Shown piece by piece: positions 1-9,022 of a stretch of 64,000 bases of DNA; position 1 is the first letter of the stretch; each line of letters begins with the position of its first letter. Position numbers and translations under genes: made by a program. Source of the stretch: an uncultured Burkholderiales bacterium (GTDB lineage: Bacteria; Pseudomonadota; Gammaproteobacteria; Burkholderiales; Eutrophovitaceae); the NCBI GenBank assembly GCA_951812315.1, contig CATOSA010000006.1, forward strand, positions 250,091 through 314,090, written 5' to 3'. The notes under the pieces were generated by a model. The model had not been told where the DNA came from. It saw only the letters and a program-made list of their open reading frames with translations, and made no database searches.

Positions 1-2
1 TG

Positions 3-170
3 GAAAACCCATTTGGCACGCTCAAGCGGCGTATGGACGGCGGGCGTTTCCTGGTAAGAGGCATACAGAAGGTCAAAGCCGAGATGGCATTGGCCGTGAC
101 CGCTTATAACCTGACCCGTGCTATTAACATCCCGGGAACGAAGCAACTCTGCAAGGCACTGGCTATCTAA
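3..170 (+). CDS. IS1182-family transposase, C-terminal fragment
   Basis: The last 55 codons of a DDE transposase run in from the window edge. The segment reads ENPFGTLKRRMDGG, then a V-RGI-KV-AEM-L pattern, then AYNLTRAIN, which is the C-terminal signature of IS1182-type transposases. Only this tail is visible, so it cannot be said whether the element is intact. It ends in TAA at 170 and is followed at once by a hairpin with a T run. The ccm operon starts about 240 bp downstream in the same direction, so the element lies just upstream of a housekeeping operon. Confidence 0.7.
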   Translation, partial: ENPFGTLKRRMDGGRFLVRGIQKVKAEMALAVTAYNLTRAINIPGTKQLCKALAI

Positions 171-184
171 TCACAAATGAAAAA

Positions 185-219
185 GAGGCCACCTCGAACA
201 AGATGGCCTCCGGGTTTTT
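185..219 (+). terminator. Rho-independent terminator behind the IS1182 transposase
   Basis: The 7-bp arms GAGGCCA (185-191) and TGGCCTC (204-210) enclose a 12-nt loop and are followed by CGGG and five T. The position, 15 nt after the transposase stop, fits a factor-independent terminator that keeps IS transcription out of ccmA. Confidence 0.6.
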
Positions 220-374
220 ACACAGCCTCTGAGGTGCGGTTTTTTTTGCCGAGTTGCTGATGGTCAAACCCGCGACTGGAAGTTGCCAACCGATCATGCA
301 TTGGACAGTCGCAGGCGTTGCGTGAATCCTTGTGGCGGGAAAAATCATGGCCCAATTCGCAGTGACCGCTCGGG

Positions 375-380
375 TATAAT
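375..380 (+). promoter_or_regulatory. Likely -10 box of the ccm operon promoter
   Basis: A perfect TATAAT lies 27 nt before the ccmA start codon. No good -35 box is seen at 16-18 bp spacing (CCAATT at 352-357 is the best), so the promoter may be weak or need an activator. The inferred leader is about 20 nt and ccmA has no clear Shine-Dalgarno sequence. Confidence 0.4.
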
Positions 381-406
381 CCGCCGCTGCTGTCAGCCTA
401 TATCTC

Positions 407-1021
407 ATGCTCGAAGCCAACGCTATTTCCTGTGTTCGCGGCAGTCGGCGCTTGTTTCGCCGACTTTCCTTCCGCGTAGATGTCGGCACTGCGCTGCGCA
501 TTCGTGGTGAGAACGGCGCGGGCAAGACCAGTCTGTTGCGAATTGTCGCGGGATTGTCGACAGCGGATGAAGGGCGAATTGCCTGGCAAGGGCGGGCGCT
601 GACGGAATACGGTGACGATTATCCGAAACAGCTTGTTTACCTGGGGCACAGTAATGCGCTCAAAGGCCATTTGTCGGCAGAAGAGAATATTCGGTTGGGG
701 CTGGCCGTACAGGGAATTGAAGTAGGCAATGATCAGGCACGGGATGCACTCAATGCAGAGGGGCTTGCGATAGCGGCGGGCATTCCCGTGCAGTGGTTAT
801 CGGCTGGACAGCGGCGCCGGGTGGCGTTGACCAGGCTAGTGTTTTCCTCCGCGCGTGCATTGTGGATACTTGACGAGCCGTTTAACTCGCTCGATTCGGC
901 AGCCATTGAACGTCTGGCAGCTCGAATTGCGCAGTATCTTGTTTCCGGCGGCATCGTGGTCTACACAACTCACCAGGATGTCGCGCTTGATGCCTCCGTT
1001 CATACGCTGGAGTTGGAATGA
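407..1021 (+). CDS. ccmA: Cytochrome c maturation ABC ATPase CcmA
   Basis: This 204-residue protein is the ATPase subunit of the CcmABCD complex, which releases holo-CcmE (heme chaperone) from CcmC on the periplasmic face of the membrane. Visible motifs are Walker A GENGAGKT (34-41), the ABC signature LSAGQ (131-135), Walker B ALWILDEP (151-158) and the switch His189 in TTHQD. The length is normal for CcmA. It is the first gene of a complete System I operon and its stop overlaps the ccmB start (ATGA at 1018-1021). Confidence 0.95.
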   Translation: MLEANAISCVRGSRRLFRRLSFRVDVGTALRIRGENGAGKTSLLRIVAGLSTADEGRIAWQGRALTEYGDDYPKQLVYLGHSNALKGHLSAEENIRLGLAVQGIEVGNDQARDALNAEGLAIAAGIPVQWLSAGQRRRVALTRLVFSSARALWILDEPFNSLDSAAIERLAARIAQYLVSGGIVVYTTHQDVALDASVHTLELE

Positions 1022-1698
1022 ACGGCGGCGCATGGCAAGCGATAAGAGCGGTTGCCTGGCGCGACATATTGGTGGCAATGCGAGGGCGGGCCGACGTGCT
1101 GACGACGGTCATATTCTTCGCGATTGTGGTCAGTTTGTTTCCGCTCGGTGTCGGCGCTGATCCGGGAATACTCCAGACCATCGGTCCCGGCGTTGTATGG
1201 GTGGCCGCATTACTGGCGTCGATGCTGGCACTGGGGCGCTTGTTCGCGGGAGATTTTGAAGACGGTACGCTCGAACAGCTGGTTCTGGCAGGTGAACCGC
1301 TGGCGATGCTGGTTCTTGCAAAAGTAACCGCACATTGGCTCGCGACCGGGCTGCCACTGGTGATACTTTCGCCGTTGCTCGGCGTGCAATTTGGTCTGAC
1401 AGGCGATGCGCTCTGGGTGATGATGTGGTCACTTGCAATCGGAACGCCTGTGCTGTCGCTGTTAGGCGCAATTGGCGCAGCGTTGACGCTTGGCGTTCGC
1501 GGTGCGGGCGCTCTGACGGCCTTGCTGGTTCTGCCGCTATATGTACCAGTTTTGATATTTGGCGCGGGAGCGGTAAGCGCTGCGGCGCAGAACATGCAGA
1601 TCAGCGCGCATTTGTCGCTGCTCGGTGCGATGATGTTTACCGCTGTCGCTCTCGCCCCGTGGGCTATTGCGTCAGCGGTCAGGATTGCTCTGGAATAG
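1018..1698 (+). CDS. ccmB: Heme exporter membrane subunit CcmB
   Basis: A 226-residue, strongly hydrophobic protein with about six membrane segments, the permease partner of CcmA. The N-terminal arginine-rich stretch (AWRDILVAMRGRADVL) and the long run of alanine/leucine helices are typical of CcmB. It is translationally coupled to ccmA by a 4-nt overlap. CcmB with CcmA, CcmC and CcmD forms the ATP-driven release module for heme-loaded CcmE. Confidence 0.93.
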   Translation: MNGGAWQAIRAVAWRDILVAMRGRADVLTTVIFFAIVVSLFPLGVGADPGILQTIGPGVVWVAALLASMLALGRLFAGDFEDGTLEQLVLAGEPLAMLVLAKVTAHWLATGLPLVILSPLLGVQFGLTGDALWVMMWSLAIGTPVLSLLGAIGAALTLGVRGAGALTALLVLPLYVPVLIFGAGAVSAAAQNMQISAHLSLLGAMMFTAVALAPWAIASAVRIALE

Positions 1699-1776
1699 GG
1701 CTGGTGCAAGAGGCCTGATGGGCGCGTGGTACTTAATTGAAGGGGAAACGACATTGTTGACGGCGGGACGGGACGG

Positions 1777-2499
1777 TTGAATTTCTGGAAATATTCATCA
1801 CCGCAGACCTTTTATCCGCTGGCGGGAAAAATGGTTCCGGTGTTTGCTGTACTCGCCGTCGTTCTCGGCATTGCCGGACTGTACGTCGGATTTTTTGTTG
1901 CGCCGACCGATTTTCAGCAAGGGGAGTCATACCGCATCATATTCATTCACGTGCCGGCCGCATGGATGTCAATGTTCATTTACATGGTCATGGCATTTTG
2001 GGCGGGAGTCGGTCTGACGTTCAATACGCGGCTTTCGTCAATGATGGCGCGCGCGCTGGCACCGACCGGCGCGCTGATGACTTTTCTGGCGCTTTGGACG
2101 GGAGCACTTTGGGGGAAGCCGACCTGGGGTACCTGGTGGGTGTGGGATGCGCGGCTGACGTCAGAACTGATTCTGCTGTTTCTGTATATCGGCTACATGT
2201 CGCTGGCGGCCGCAATTGACGATGTTCGGCGTGCCGACAAGGCGGCGGCAGTTTTTGCACTCGTCGGAGTGGTCAATGTGCCGATCATCTATTACTCGGT
2301 GCAATGGTGGAATACTCTGCACCAGGGGGCGTCCGTCAGCCTGACGCGAGCGCCGAGCATGGCTCAGAGCATGTTGCTGGGTATGCTGTTGATGGCGCTG
2401 GCGTTCTGGATGTATTCGATCGCGGTTTCGTTGATGAGGGTGAGAGCCATCATTATGGAGCGCGAACGCGCTTCAGCGTGGGCGCAGGAACTGGCTTGA
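1777..2499 (+). CDS. ccmC: Heme handling protein CcmC
   Basis: A 240-residue, six-helix membrane protein that attaches heme to the periplasmic chaperone CcmE. The tryptophan-rich heme motif WGTWWVWD lies at residues 117-124. The two axial-ligand candidates are His58 (IFIHVPAAW) and His182 (NTLHQG). The start is a TTG at 1777: no ATG or GTG lies in frame just upstream, and GGGACGG directly before it may serve as ribosome binding site. The 78-nt gap after ccmB is the longest in the first half of the operon. Confidence 0.94.
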   Translation: MNFWKYSSPQTFYPLAGKMVPVFAVLAVVLGIAGLYVGFFVAPTDFQQGESYRIIFIHVPAAWMSMFIYMVMAFWAGVGLTFNTRLSSMMARALAPTGALMTFLALWTGALWGKPTWGTWWVWDARLTSELILLFLYIGYMSLAAAIDDVRRADKAAAVFALVGVVNVPIIYYSVQWWNTLHQGASVSLTRAPSMAQSMLLGMLLMALAFWMYSIAVSLMRVRAIIMERERASAWAQELA

Positions 2500-2540
2500 C
2501 AGTTTTTCGGGCAAGTAGAAAGAGCTAAGGTAAACAAGGC

Positions 2541-2714
2541 ATGCAATGGGGTAGCGTTTCGGAATTTCTGGCGATGGGCGGATACGGCCTTTACGTATGG
2601 GGTTCGTACCTGGTGACCGCACTGGTATTGGGGGCGGAAGTTCTTTTGATCAGACGCCGAGGTCGAACTACAGCCGCGATAACAGGTCCCACTGAAAATG
2701 GAGCGAGTGAATGA
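2541..2714 (+). CDS. ccmD: Small heme exporter protein CcmD
   Basis: A 57-residue ORF between ccmC and ccmE: a short N-terminal stretch, one transmembrane helix (about residues 17-37, [19 protein letters not shown]) and a basic RRRGR segment after it, which is the standard CcmD layout. It stabilises the CcmABC-CcmE complex. Its stop codon overlaps the ccmE start (ATGA at 2711-2714). Order and overlap make the call firm although the protein is too short for strong motif evidence. Confidence 0.88.
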   Translation: MQWGSVSEFLAMGGYGLYVWGSYLVTALVLGAEVLLIRRRGRTTAAITGPTENGASE

Positions 2715-3175
2715 AATCACGCCATAAGCGTTTCGCGATGATCGCGGCAGGGGTTGCCGCGCTCGGAATCGCGGTGGCGTTAGTGCTGAACGCCTTTCAG
2801 AGCAATCTGGTGTTTTTCTTTACGCCCAGCCAGATTGTCGCCAATGAAGCACCGGTAGGCCAAAATTTCCGGGTCGGCGGGATGGTCCTCACCGACAGCG
2901 TGCAGCGGGGGCCGGACGGCGTAACGGTCAAGTTTGTCGTGACCGATACAGCCCAATCGATTCCGGTTGCTTATCGCGGCATACTTCCGGATCTTTTTCG
3001 CGAAGGCAAGGGTGTTGTCGCGCAAGGAAAACTCGGCACTGACGGCGTGTTTCATGCTGACCAGGTACTGGCCAAGCACGATGAAAACTACATGCCGCCT
3101 GAGGCGGCCGATGCGGTCGAACGCGCAACCCGGGAAATGCGCAAGTCCTACGATGCTTCAGCCACAAATCAATGA
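2711..3175 (+). CDS. ccmE: Heme chaperone CcmE
   Basis: This 154-residue periplasmic chaperone is held by an N-terminal membrane anchor (residues 8-28) and binds heme covalently through a histidine before passing it to CcmF/H. The heme-binding His is His123 in the motif [10 protein letters not shown]. The OB-fold core (residues 40-120) contains the expected FRVGGMVL and [14 protein letters not shown] segments. The C-terminal tail is short and charged. Confidence 0.95.
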   Translation: MKSRHKRFAMIAAGVAALGIAVALVLNAFQSNLVFFFTPSQIVANEAPVGQNFRVGGMVLTDSVQRGPDGVTVKFVVTDTAQSIPVAYRGILPDLFREGKGVVAQGKLGTDGVFHADQVLAKHDENYMPPEAADAVERATREMRKSYDASATNQ

Positions 3176-3253
3176 CTTCACCCGAATTGAAATGCACACA
3201 TTCGGCAGCACGCGGCGCAGCGAGGATACGGCCCGCAATACAGAGGTTTTCAA

Positions 3254-5242
3254 GTGATTCCTGAACTCGGAAATTTTGCAATCATTCTTGCGCTTCTGAT
3301 CGCCTGCGTGCAGGCATTTTTTTCACTGGCAGGTGCAGCGCGTGGCAATACGGTGTGGATGGGCGTTGCCCGACCTGCGGCACATGCGCAATTCTTGTTT
3401 GTTGTCGTTGCGTTCGCGTGCCTCGCGTATTCTTTCCTGAACAACGATTTTTCGGTTCTCAACGTCGCAAACAATTCGAATTCGACCTTGCCCTGGTTTT
3501 ATCGCCTGGCTGCGACCTGGGGAAGCCACGAGGGATCGTTGCTGTTGTGGATACTGATGCTCGCCGGATGGATGTTCGCGGCGGCGATGTTCAGTAGTCA
3601 TCTGCCGGCAGATATGGTTGCACGCATCCTCGGTGTGATGGCGTTGATCTCGATCGGATTCATGCTTTTCCTGTTGTTTACCTCCAATCCGTTTGACCGC
3701 TTGCTGCCACCTCCGGCCGATGGTCGCGATCTCAATCCATTACTTCAGGACCCGGGCATGGTGATCCATCCGCCCATGCTTTACATGGGTTATGTCGGGT
3801 TTTCGGTCGTATTCGCGTTCGCGATTGCGGCCCTGCTCAGCGGCCGCCTTGACTCAACCTGGGCACGGTGGTCGCGGCCGTGGACGACTGTGGCGTGGGT
3901 ATTTCTGACCATTGGTATTGCGTTGGGAAGCTGGTGGGCATATTACGAACTGGGCTGGGGAGGCTGGTGGTTCTGGGACCCGGTCGAAAATGCTTCGTTC
4001 ATGCCATGGCTGTGCGGAACCGCCCTGATGCACTCACTGGCGGTGACCGAAAAACGCGGTGGATTCAAGATATGGACCGTTTTGCTTGCCATTATCACGT
4101 TCTCCCTGTCGTTGCTCGGTACCTTCCTGGTTCGCTCCGGTGTATTGACCTCGGTGCACGCGTTTGCCACCGATCCCGAACGGGGCGTATTTATCCTCGG
4201 TTTTCTGATTCTCGTCGTCGGCGGTTCGCTGGCCCTTTATGCGTGGCGTGCGCCGCGCGTTGGCCTGGGCGGTCAGTTCGATCTTGTTTCCCGTGAATCG
4301 GCGCTGCTCGCAAATAATGTCCTTTTGCTGGTCGCGGCTGCGTCGGTATTGCTTGGTACCTTGTATCCATTGTTTCTCGATGCGCTTGGACTGGGCAAAA
4401 TTTCCGTCGGCCCGCCATACTTTGAGACGGTATTCGTGCCGTTGATGGCGCCGGCAATTTTCCTGATGGGAGTTGGTCCACTGGCGCGCTGGAAACAGGC
4501 GGCGGTTCCCGATTTGGCGCGACGATTGAAGTGGGCATTTGTTGTCGCGCTGGCAAGCGCTGCACTGCTGCCGTTCACGATGGGAAAATGGACGCCGATG
4601 ATTGCGTTCGGCCTCTTGCTCGCGTTGTGGATTGTTGTCTCGGGACTGGTCAACCTGTGGGAGCGAACGTCACAGCTGGCGGCAGCCGGCGGGCGAGCCC
4701 GGGTAACCTATCTGAGAAATTTGCCACGCGGTTATTACGGAATGTTGGTTGCGCATCTGGGCGTAGCAGTGTTCATTGTCGGCGTAACACTCGTCAATGG
4801 ATACGAGATGGAAAAGGACGTTCGCATGACGCCAGGGAGTTCGGTCGCGCTTGGTGGCTATGACCTCAGGCTCGAACGGCTCGAAGAGATCGAAGGTCCC
4901 AACTATAGCGGCGTTCGCGGCGTTATTACCGTCCTCAAGAATGATCGGGCGGTAAATATGATGTATCCGGAAAAGCGCTTGTACACCGTGCAGCAGATGC
5001 CGATGACTGAAGCGGCGATTGACACCGGATTGTTGCGAGATCTGTATGTATCGCTTGGCGAGCCAGTCGACAACGGGGCCTGGGTCGTTCGTGCCTATTA
5101 CAAACCATTCGTTGACTGGATCTGGGGCGGCGCGTTCCTGATGGGGCTTGGCGGCATCCTCGCTGTCAGCGATCGCCGCTATCGGCTCTCGAGAAACCCG
5201 CGGCGCAATGAAACCGTCGCGAAGGCATCGGCTCTTGCATGA
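3254..5242 (+). CDS. ccmF: Heme lyase core subunit CcmF
   Basis: A 662-residue polytopic membrane protein of the cytochrome c heme lyase complex, which joins heme from CcmE to apocytochrome c. The tryptophan-rich motif GWGGWWFWDPVEN lies near residues 234-246, within a WWAYYELGWGGWWFWD block. The start is GTG at 3254, preceded by CAGAGG about 7 nt upstream. A 78-nt non-coding gap separates it from ccmE. The C-terminal periplasmic part (after about residue 500) and last helix are complete. Confidence 0.95.
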   Translation: MIPELGNFAIILALLIACVQAFFSLAGAARGNTVWMGVARPAAHAQFLFVVVAFACLAYSFLNNDFSVLNVANNSNSTLPWFYRLAATWGSHEGSLLLWILMLAGWMFAAAMFSSHLPADMVARILGVMALISIGFMLFLLFTSNPFDRLLPPPADGRDLNPLLQDPGMVIHPPMLYMGYVGFSVVFAFAIAALLSGRLDSTWARWSRPWTTVAWVFLTIGIALGSWWAYYELGWGGWWFWDPVENASFMPWLCGTALMHSLAVTEKRGGFKIWTVLLAIITFSLSLLGTFLVRSGVLTSVHAFATDPERGVFILGFLILVVGGSLALYAWRAPRVGLGGQFDLVSRESALLANNVLLLVAAASVLLGTLYPLFLDALGLGKISVGPPYFETVFVPLMAPAIFLMGVGPLARWKQAAVPDLARRLKWAFVVALASAALLPFTMGKWTPMIAFGLLLALWIVVSGLVNLWERTSQLAAAGGRARVTYLRNLPRGYYGMLVAHLGVAVFIVGVTLVNGYEMEKDVRMTPGSSVALGGYDLRLERLEEIEGPNYSGVRGVITVLKNDRAVNMMYPEKRLYTVQQMPMTEAAIDTGLLRDLYVSLGEPVDNGAWVVRAYYKPFVDWIWGGAFLMGLGGILAVSDRRYRLSRNPRRNETVAKASALA

Positions 5243-5291
5243 CGCAATATTTTTCCGTGTGGCCCCAGTATCGACGGTGCTCAGACTTCGT

Positions 5292-5816
5292 ATGACTCGC
5301 CATCTGATTCCGCTGCTGGTGTTTGTCGTGATCGTCGGATTTTTGTGGGCCGGATTGTCACTCAATCCGCGTGAAGTACCGTCTCCGTTGATTGGCAAGC
5401 CGGCACCGGAATTTGCGCTGCCGCAGCTGCGTGACGGCGGCAATATTGTCAGGGCAGCAGACCTGCGCGGGCAAGTATGGCTGCTGAACGTTTTTGCGTC
5501 ATGGTGTACGCCATGTCTCGAAGAGCATCCCTATCTTGTCGATCTGACACGGCGCAACCTCGTGCCAGTGTATGGATTGAACTACAAGGACCAGCGTTCA
5601 GCCGCACTTGAGTGGCTGGGCAGGCACGGCGATCCGTATGCCGGTATTGTTGTCGACGCCGAGGGGCGGACCGGAATCGAGTACGGCGTGTATGGTGTGC
5701 CAGAGACCTTTGTCATCGACAAGCTTGGCGTCATCCGGTTCAAACACATAGGTCCGTTAACGCCGCATATTCTCAATGAAGAGATACTACCGCTGGTAAG
5801 AAAGCTGCAAACGTGA
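5292..5816 (+). CDS. ccmG: Thiol:disulfide interchange protein CcmG (DsbE)
   Basis: A membrane-anchored periplasmic thioredoxin-like protein that keeps the apocytochrome CxxCH cysteines reduced. From ATG 5292 it has 174 residues, with an N-terminal anchor (5-24) and the active site FASWCTPC (Cys72, Cys75). The acidic patch and the GVYGVPETFVID cis-Pro region are present. The frame is open further upstream to 5148 inside ccmF, but a start at 5292 gives the usual family length and begins right at the signal anchor. Confidence 0.93.
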   Translation: MTRHLIPLLVFVVIVGFLWAGLSLNPREVPSPLIGKPAPEFALPQLRDGGNIVRAADLRGQVWLLNVFASWCTPCLEEHPYLVDLTRRNLVPVYGLNYKDQRSAALEWLGRHGDPYAGIVVDAEGRTGIEYGVYGVPETFVIDKLGVIRFKHIGPLTPHILNEEILPLVRKLQT

Positions 5817-6298
5817 TGCGGATTTCATCAGGATTAGTGATCGCAATGTCTTTGCTAGCCTTGTCAGCGCCTTCCTTGTTCGCTGAGGAGGCGCCACCTG
5901 TTGCCGAAAATCCGGAGCTGGAGAAACGGGTCATGCGACTGAGCGAAGAGCTTCGCTGCCTCGTTTGCCAGAATCAATCATTGTCTGATTCGAATGCGGT
6001 CCTCGCAAAAGATCTTCGCAAACAGGTCCGCGAAATGATTCAGGATGGAAAGACCGATGCGCAGATTCGCGCATACATGGTGGCGAGCTACGGCGATTTC
6101 ATTCTCTATGACCCGCCCCTGCAGGCGACGACCGTTGTTCTTTGGGTTGGTCCGTTTGCGCTGCTGCTGATTGGCGCTATGTTGCTCTCGATGTACCTGA
6201 AGCAGCGCAGGCGAATCGTTACTGATCCGACCTTGTCCGAAGACGAACGGGAACGGGCACGCGCTTTGCTCGCCGAAGCACGGAACAGCGATCAATGA
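5816..6298 (+). CDS. ccmH: Cytochrome c maturation protein CcmH (CycL)
   Basis: A 160-residue subunit of the heme lyase complex that binds apocytochrome c and takes part in its thiol reduction. It has a signal peptide (cleavage likely near LFAEEAPP), the redox motif LRCLVCQNQS (Cys48 and Cys51 from ATG 5816) and one C-terminal transmembrane helix followed by a basic KQRRR stretch. It starts in a TGATG overlap with ccmG. An in-frame GTG lies 3 nt earlier at 5813. Confidence 0.94.
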   Translation: MRISSGLVIAMSLLALSAPSLFAEEAPPVAENPELEKRVMRLSEELRCLVCQNQSLSDSNAVLAKDLRKQVREMIQDGKTDAQIRAYMVASYGDFILYDPPLQATTVVLWVGPFALLLIGAMLLSMYLKQRRRIVTDPTLSEDERERARALLAEARNSDQ

Positions 6299-7506
6299 CC
6301 CTGGCGTTTGGCCTGGTTGCGGTGGTGCTCGTAGCGATTGCGTTAGCAATACTTCTGTATCCGTTGTTGCGGAAGAATGACGCCGGCAACGTAATAGAGC
6401 GTGGCGACGCCAATCTGCAATTGTTGCGGGATCAACTATCGGAAATCGACGCTGATTTGCACAACGGAACATTGTCGGCCGATCAATACGAGAGTGCCCG
6501 TACCGACCTTGAGCGCCGCGTGCTTGAAGAGTCGCAACAAACGAGCGCGTCAACAAGTTCGACAACAATAAGCGGGTGGCGAGCACCTGTGTTGGTCGGC
6601 GTATTTGTACCAGTGGTGGCAGTGCTGTTGTATTTTTACCTGGGCAGTGTCGACGGTCTTGATGTGGAAAGATATGTGCAGGCGCAATCGGCCGCGATTA
6701 CGCCCGAGAAGGTGGAGTCGATGGTGCGTCAGCTGGCGCAACGTCTGGAAGAAGAGCTGGGGGACGTCGAAGGATGGGCGATGCTGGGGCGTTCATACAT
6801 GGTATTGCAGCGCTATCCTGAATCGGAGCTGGCCTGGCAACAGGCCGCCACACTTGAACCTGACAACCCGGATATTCTCACGAATTACGCTGAAGCAATG
6901 GGACTTGCGGCGCAGGGAAATCTCGGCGGCGAACCGACACGCATGCTCGGGCGGGCCCTCGAACTGGATCCGGAACATCCCAAAGCGCTGGCGCTTGGTG
7001 GTGGCGCCGCATTCGGACGCGGCGAGTACCAGCTTGCGATTGACTACTGGCAGCGCTTGTTGTTGTTGAGCGGCGACGATGCGGACCTGTCATCAGCCCT
7101 GATGTCCGGCATTGCAAACGCACAGGCAAAACTGAATGAAGAAAAAGGCGCAATTGCGACTCCTGCATCGATACGTGGCGTTGTCAGCTTGTCACCGCAG
7201 ATGACTACCAGTGCGGACGCTGGAGACACGGTATTTATTTTTGTACGCGCTGCAGATGGACCACGCATGCCATTGGCGGTTGCGCGTGTCAAAGTTGAAG
7301 ACCTGCCCTATGACTTTCTTCTGGATGACAGCATGGCAATGGTTCCCGACAAGAGAATTTCGGACTTTCAGCAGCTTGTGGTCGGTGCGCGGGTCTCCGG
7401 ATCAGGCACTGCGGGACGCACCAGCGGCGACCTTGAAGGGTTCAGCGATCCGGTTGGACCGGGATCGAGCGGTATTGAGGTGCTGATCAACCGTCGCGTT
7501 CCTTGA
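6295..7506 (+). CDS. ccmI: Cytochrome c maturation protein CcmI (TPR)
   Basis: A 403-residue protein with two N-terminal membrane helices (near 2-20 and 97-117), a cytoplasmic loop between them, and a periplasmic TPR domain that captures the C-terminus of apocytochromes. TPR-like sequence is visible around residues 150-265 (AWAMLGRSYMVLQRYPESELAWQQA, then further units). The C-terminal part has the VARVKVEDLPYDFLLDDSMAM pattern found in CcmI proteins. It overlaps ccmH by ATGA and ends the operon. Confidence 0.9.
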   Translation: MTLAFGLVAVVLVAIALAILLYPLLRKNDAGNVIERGDANLQLLRDQLSEIDADLHNGTLSADQYESARTDLERRVLEESQQTSASTSSTTISGWRAPVLVGVFVPVVAVLLYFYLGSVDGLDVERYVQAQSAAITPEKVESMVRQLAQRLEEELGDVEGWAMLGRSYMVLQRYPESELAWQQAATLEPDNPDILTNYAEAMGLAAQGNLGGEPTRMLGRALELDPEHPKALALGGGAAFGRGEYQLAIDYWQRLLLLSGDDADLSSALMSGIANAQAKLNEEKGAIATPASIRGVVSLSPQMTTSADAGDTVFIFVRAADGPRMPLAVARVKVEDLPYDFLLDDSMAMVPDKRISDFQQLVVGARVSGSGTAGRTSGDLEGFSDPVGPGSSGIEVLINRRVP

Positions 7507-7561
7507 CATGTTTTTGCGGCCTTGTCAGCCAGAGACTGGTTTATTGCAAAGAGGAGGTTTG

Positions 7562-8722
7562 ATGAACAGTGCATTGCTCGAAACGTGCTTGCTTGATGAC
7601 GCATTGGCACGAAGGCGCACGAATCGCAAAGACATGACAGGCAAATACGCGGCAGGTGAAGACGCGATATCTGGGGACAAGGTCCGCAGCCACCCAATTC
7701 GAAGACGTGTAGACAGACTCATGTCGTTTTGCGGTATTGGACTGGCACTGGCTGCAGCTATATTTGCACAGGCGGCACTATCCGCAGACGTCAAACCAGA
7801 GGTGGAGGAATGGGTACAGCGCATGGAGCGTGAGCACGGCTTTGATGCCGCCGAGCTACGCAATATGATGGCGCAGTTCAAACCCAACGAAACCATCATA
7901 AAGGCGTTTAACACGCCGGCTACGTCAAAGCCCTGGCATTTTTTTCGCAATCTGTATGTAACCTCGTCGCGCGTTGATGGCGGTGTTGCTTTCTGGGAGA
8001 AGCATGCCGAACTACTCGAGCGGGCTCGCGCCAAGTATGGCGTGCCTGAGGAAGTCATCACATCAATCATTGGCATTGAATCTTTTTATGGCAAGCGTAC
8101 CGGCCGTTTTCAGGTCGCCGACGCGCTGTATACGCTTGGCTTCGAAGTGCCGCGCCGCTCTAAGTTTTTTCGTGGACAGCTCGAGCACTTCTTGCTATTG
8201 ACGCGGGAGAACGACTTTGCGCCGCTCGAAATAAAAGGTTCTTTCGCTGGTGCTATGGGCATTCCCCAGTTCATTCCTTCCAGTTATCGCGAATATGCCG
8301 TCGACTTTGACGGAGATGGCCGGGTCGATCTGTGGAACAGTGTTTCAGACGCGGTTGGAAGCGTAGGCAACTATCTGAGCAGATTCGGCTGGAAAGCAGA
8401 CGGGCAAGTTGTCGTGCCCGCAAACGTATCGACAGATTCGGTAGAGAATCTGGAGAGTTTGGGCGTGAAACCATCTTTGACGATGAGTCAATTTCGCTCT
8501 CGCGGCGTAGAGCCGGAAGGGACCGTGGCGGACAACACGAGTGGCGGGTTCTTCGTTCTGGAAGATGAGGATGGCCCGCAATACTGGATATCGTTAAAGA
8601 ATTTCTATGTGATCACGCGATACAACCGCAGCAAAAACTACGCGATGGCGGTGTATCAGCTTGCTCAGCAAATTGCGCAACAACGACAGCAACAGACGGG
8701 TAAGACTGCGCGGAGAGAGTAG
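7562..8722 (+). CDS. MltB-like lytic murein transglycosylase
   Basis: This enzyme cleaves MurNAc-GlcNAc bonds in peptidoglycan with formation of 1,6-anhydroMurNAc. The MltB/Slt70-like domain shows SIIGIESFYGKRTGRF with the catalytic Glu, GAMGIPQFIPSSYREYAVDFDGDG, and YLSRFGWKADG. The start at ATG 7562 has a strong GAGGAGG only 4 nt upstream, but it leaves a 53-residue leader before a classical signal peptide that would begin at ATG 7721 (MSFCGIGLALAAAIFAQAA). The shorter start may be the real one. No lipobox is seen, so it is probably a soluble periplasmic or secreted form. Confidence 0.88.
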   Translation: MNSALLETCLLDDALARRRTNRKDMTGKYAAGEDAISGDKVRSHPIRRRVDRLMSFCGIGLALAAAIFAQAALSADVKPEVEEWVQRMEREHGFDAAELRNMMAQFKPNETIIKAFNTPATSKPWHFFRNLYVTSSRVDGGVAFWEKHAELLERARAKYGVPEEVITSIIGIESFYGKRTGRFQVADALYTLGFEVPRRSKFFRGQLEHFLLLTRENDFAPLEIKGSFAGAMGIPQFIPSSYREYAVDFDGDGRVDLWNSVSDAVGSVGNYLSRFGWKADGQVVVPANVSTDSVENLESLGVKPSLTMSQFRSRGVEPEGTVADNTSGGFFVLEDEDGPQYWISLKNFYVITRYNRSKNYAMAVYQLAQQIAQQRQQQTGKTARRE

Positions 8723-8927
8723 GGCGTGTAGTGACTCATTGCCGCGGACTTGTCAGTACCGTGTTCGCGGCCAGATGTACTGTTGGTGCAACAATTCTGA
8801 ATGCCGGTGGATTGCTGCAAAGGTCTTTTCCAGTATTCGCAAAGTAGGTCGATCGCGAGCGGCAACCCTGGCCTGGCGTATTCAGCTTCGAATCGTGTCG
8901 TCAGGCGCCAAGCGGATCATGGCGGCG

Positions 8928-8967
8928 GGAAATGACCGACACAAGGTTGTCTGCGTCGGTCATTTCC
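8928..8967. repeat. 13-bp perfect inverted repeat in the mltB 3' intergenic region
   Basis: GGAAATGACCGAC (8928-8940) and its exact reverse complement (8955-8967) enclose a 14-nt loop. The hairpin sits in the 300-bp region between the convergent mltB-like gene and the secreted-protein gene, which holds no other recognisable feature. No T run follows on either strand, so it is not a standard terminator. It could be a bidirectional barrier or an RNA-stabilising element. Confidence 0.55.
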
Positions 8968-9022
8968 TGGTCCTGCGGGTCTGCCACGACGGACATGTGC
9001 CGAGCCAGGGTCAACCGTCCCA

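Noticed and set aside
882-1754. Long minus-strand open frame of 290 codons across ccmB
   Set aside because: It is antisense to a well-supported membrane protein gene, rich in Ser/Pro/Thr as expected for a shadow frame, and has no recognisable domain.
4670-5443. Minus-strand frame of 257 codons across the ccmF 3' end and ccmG
   Set aside because: Shadow of ccmF and ccmG, without motif support.
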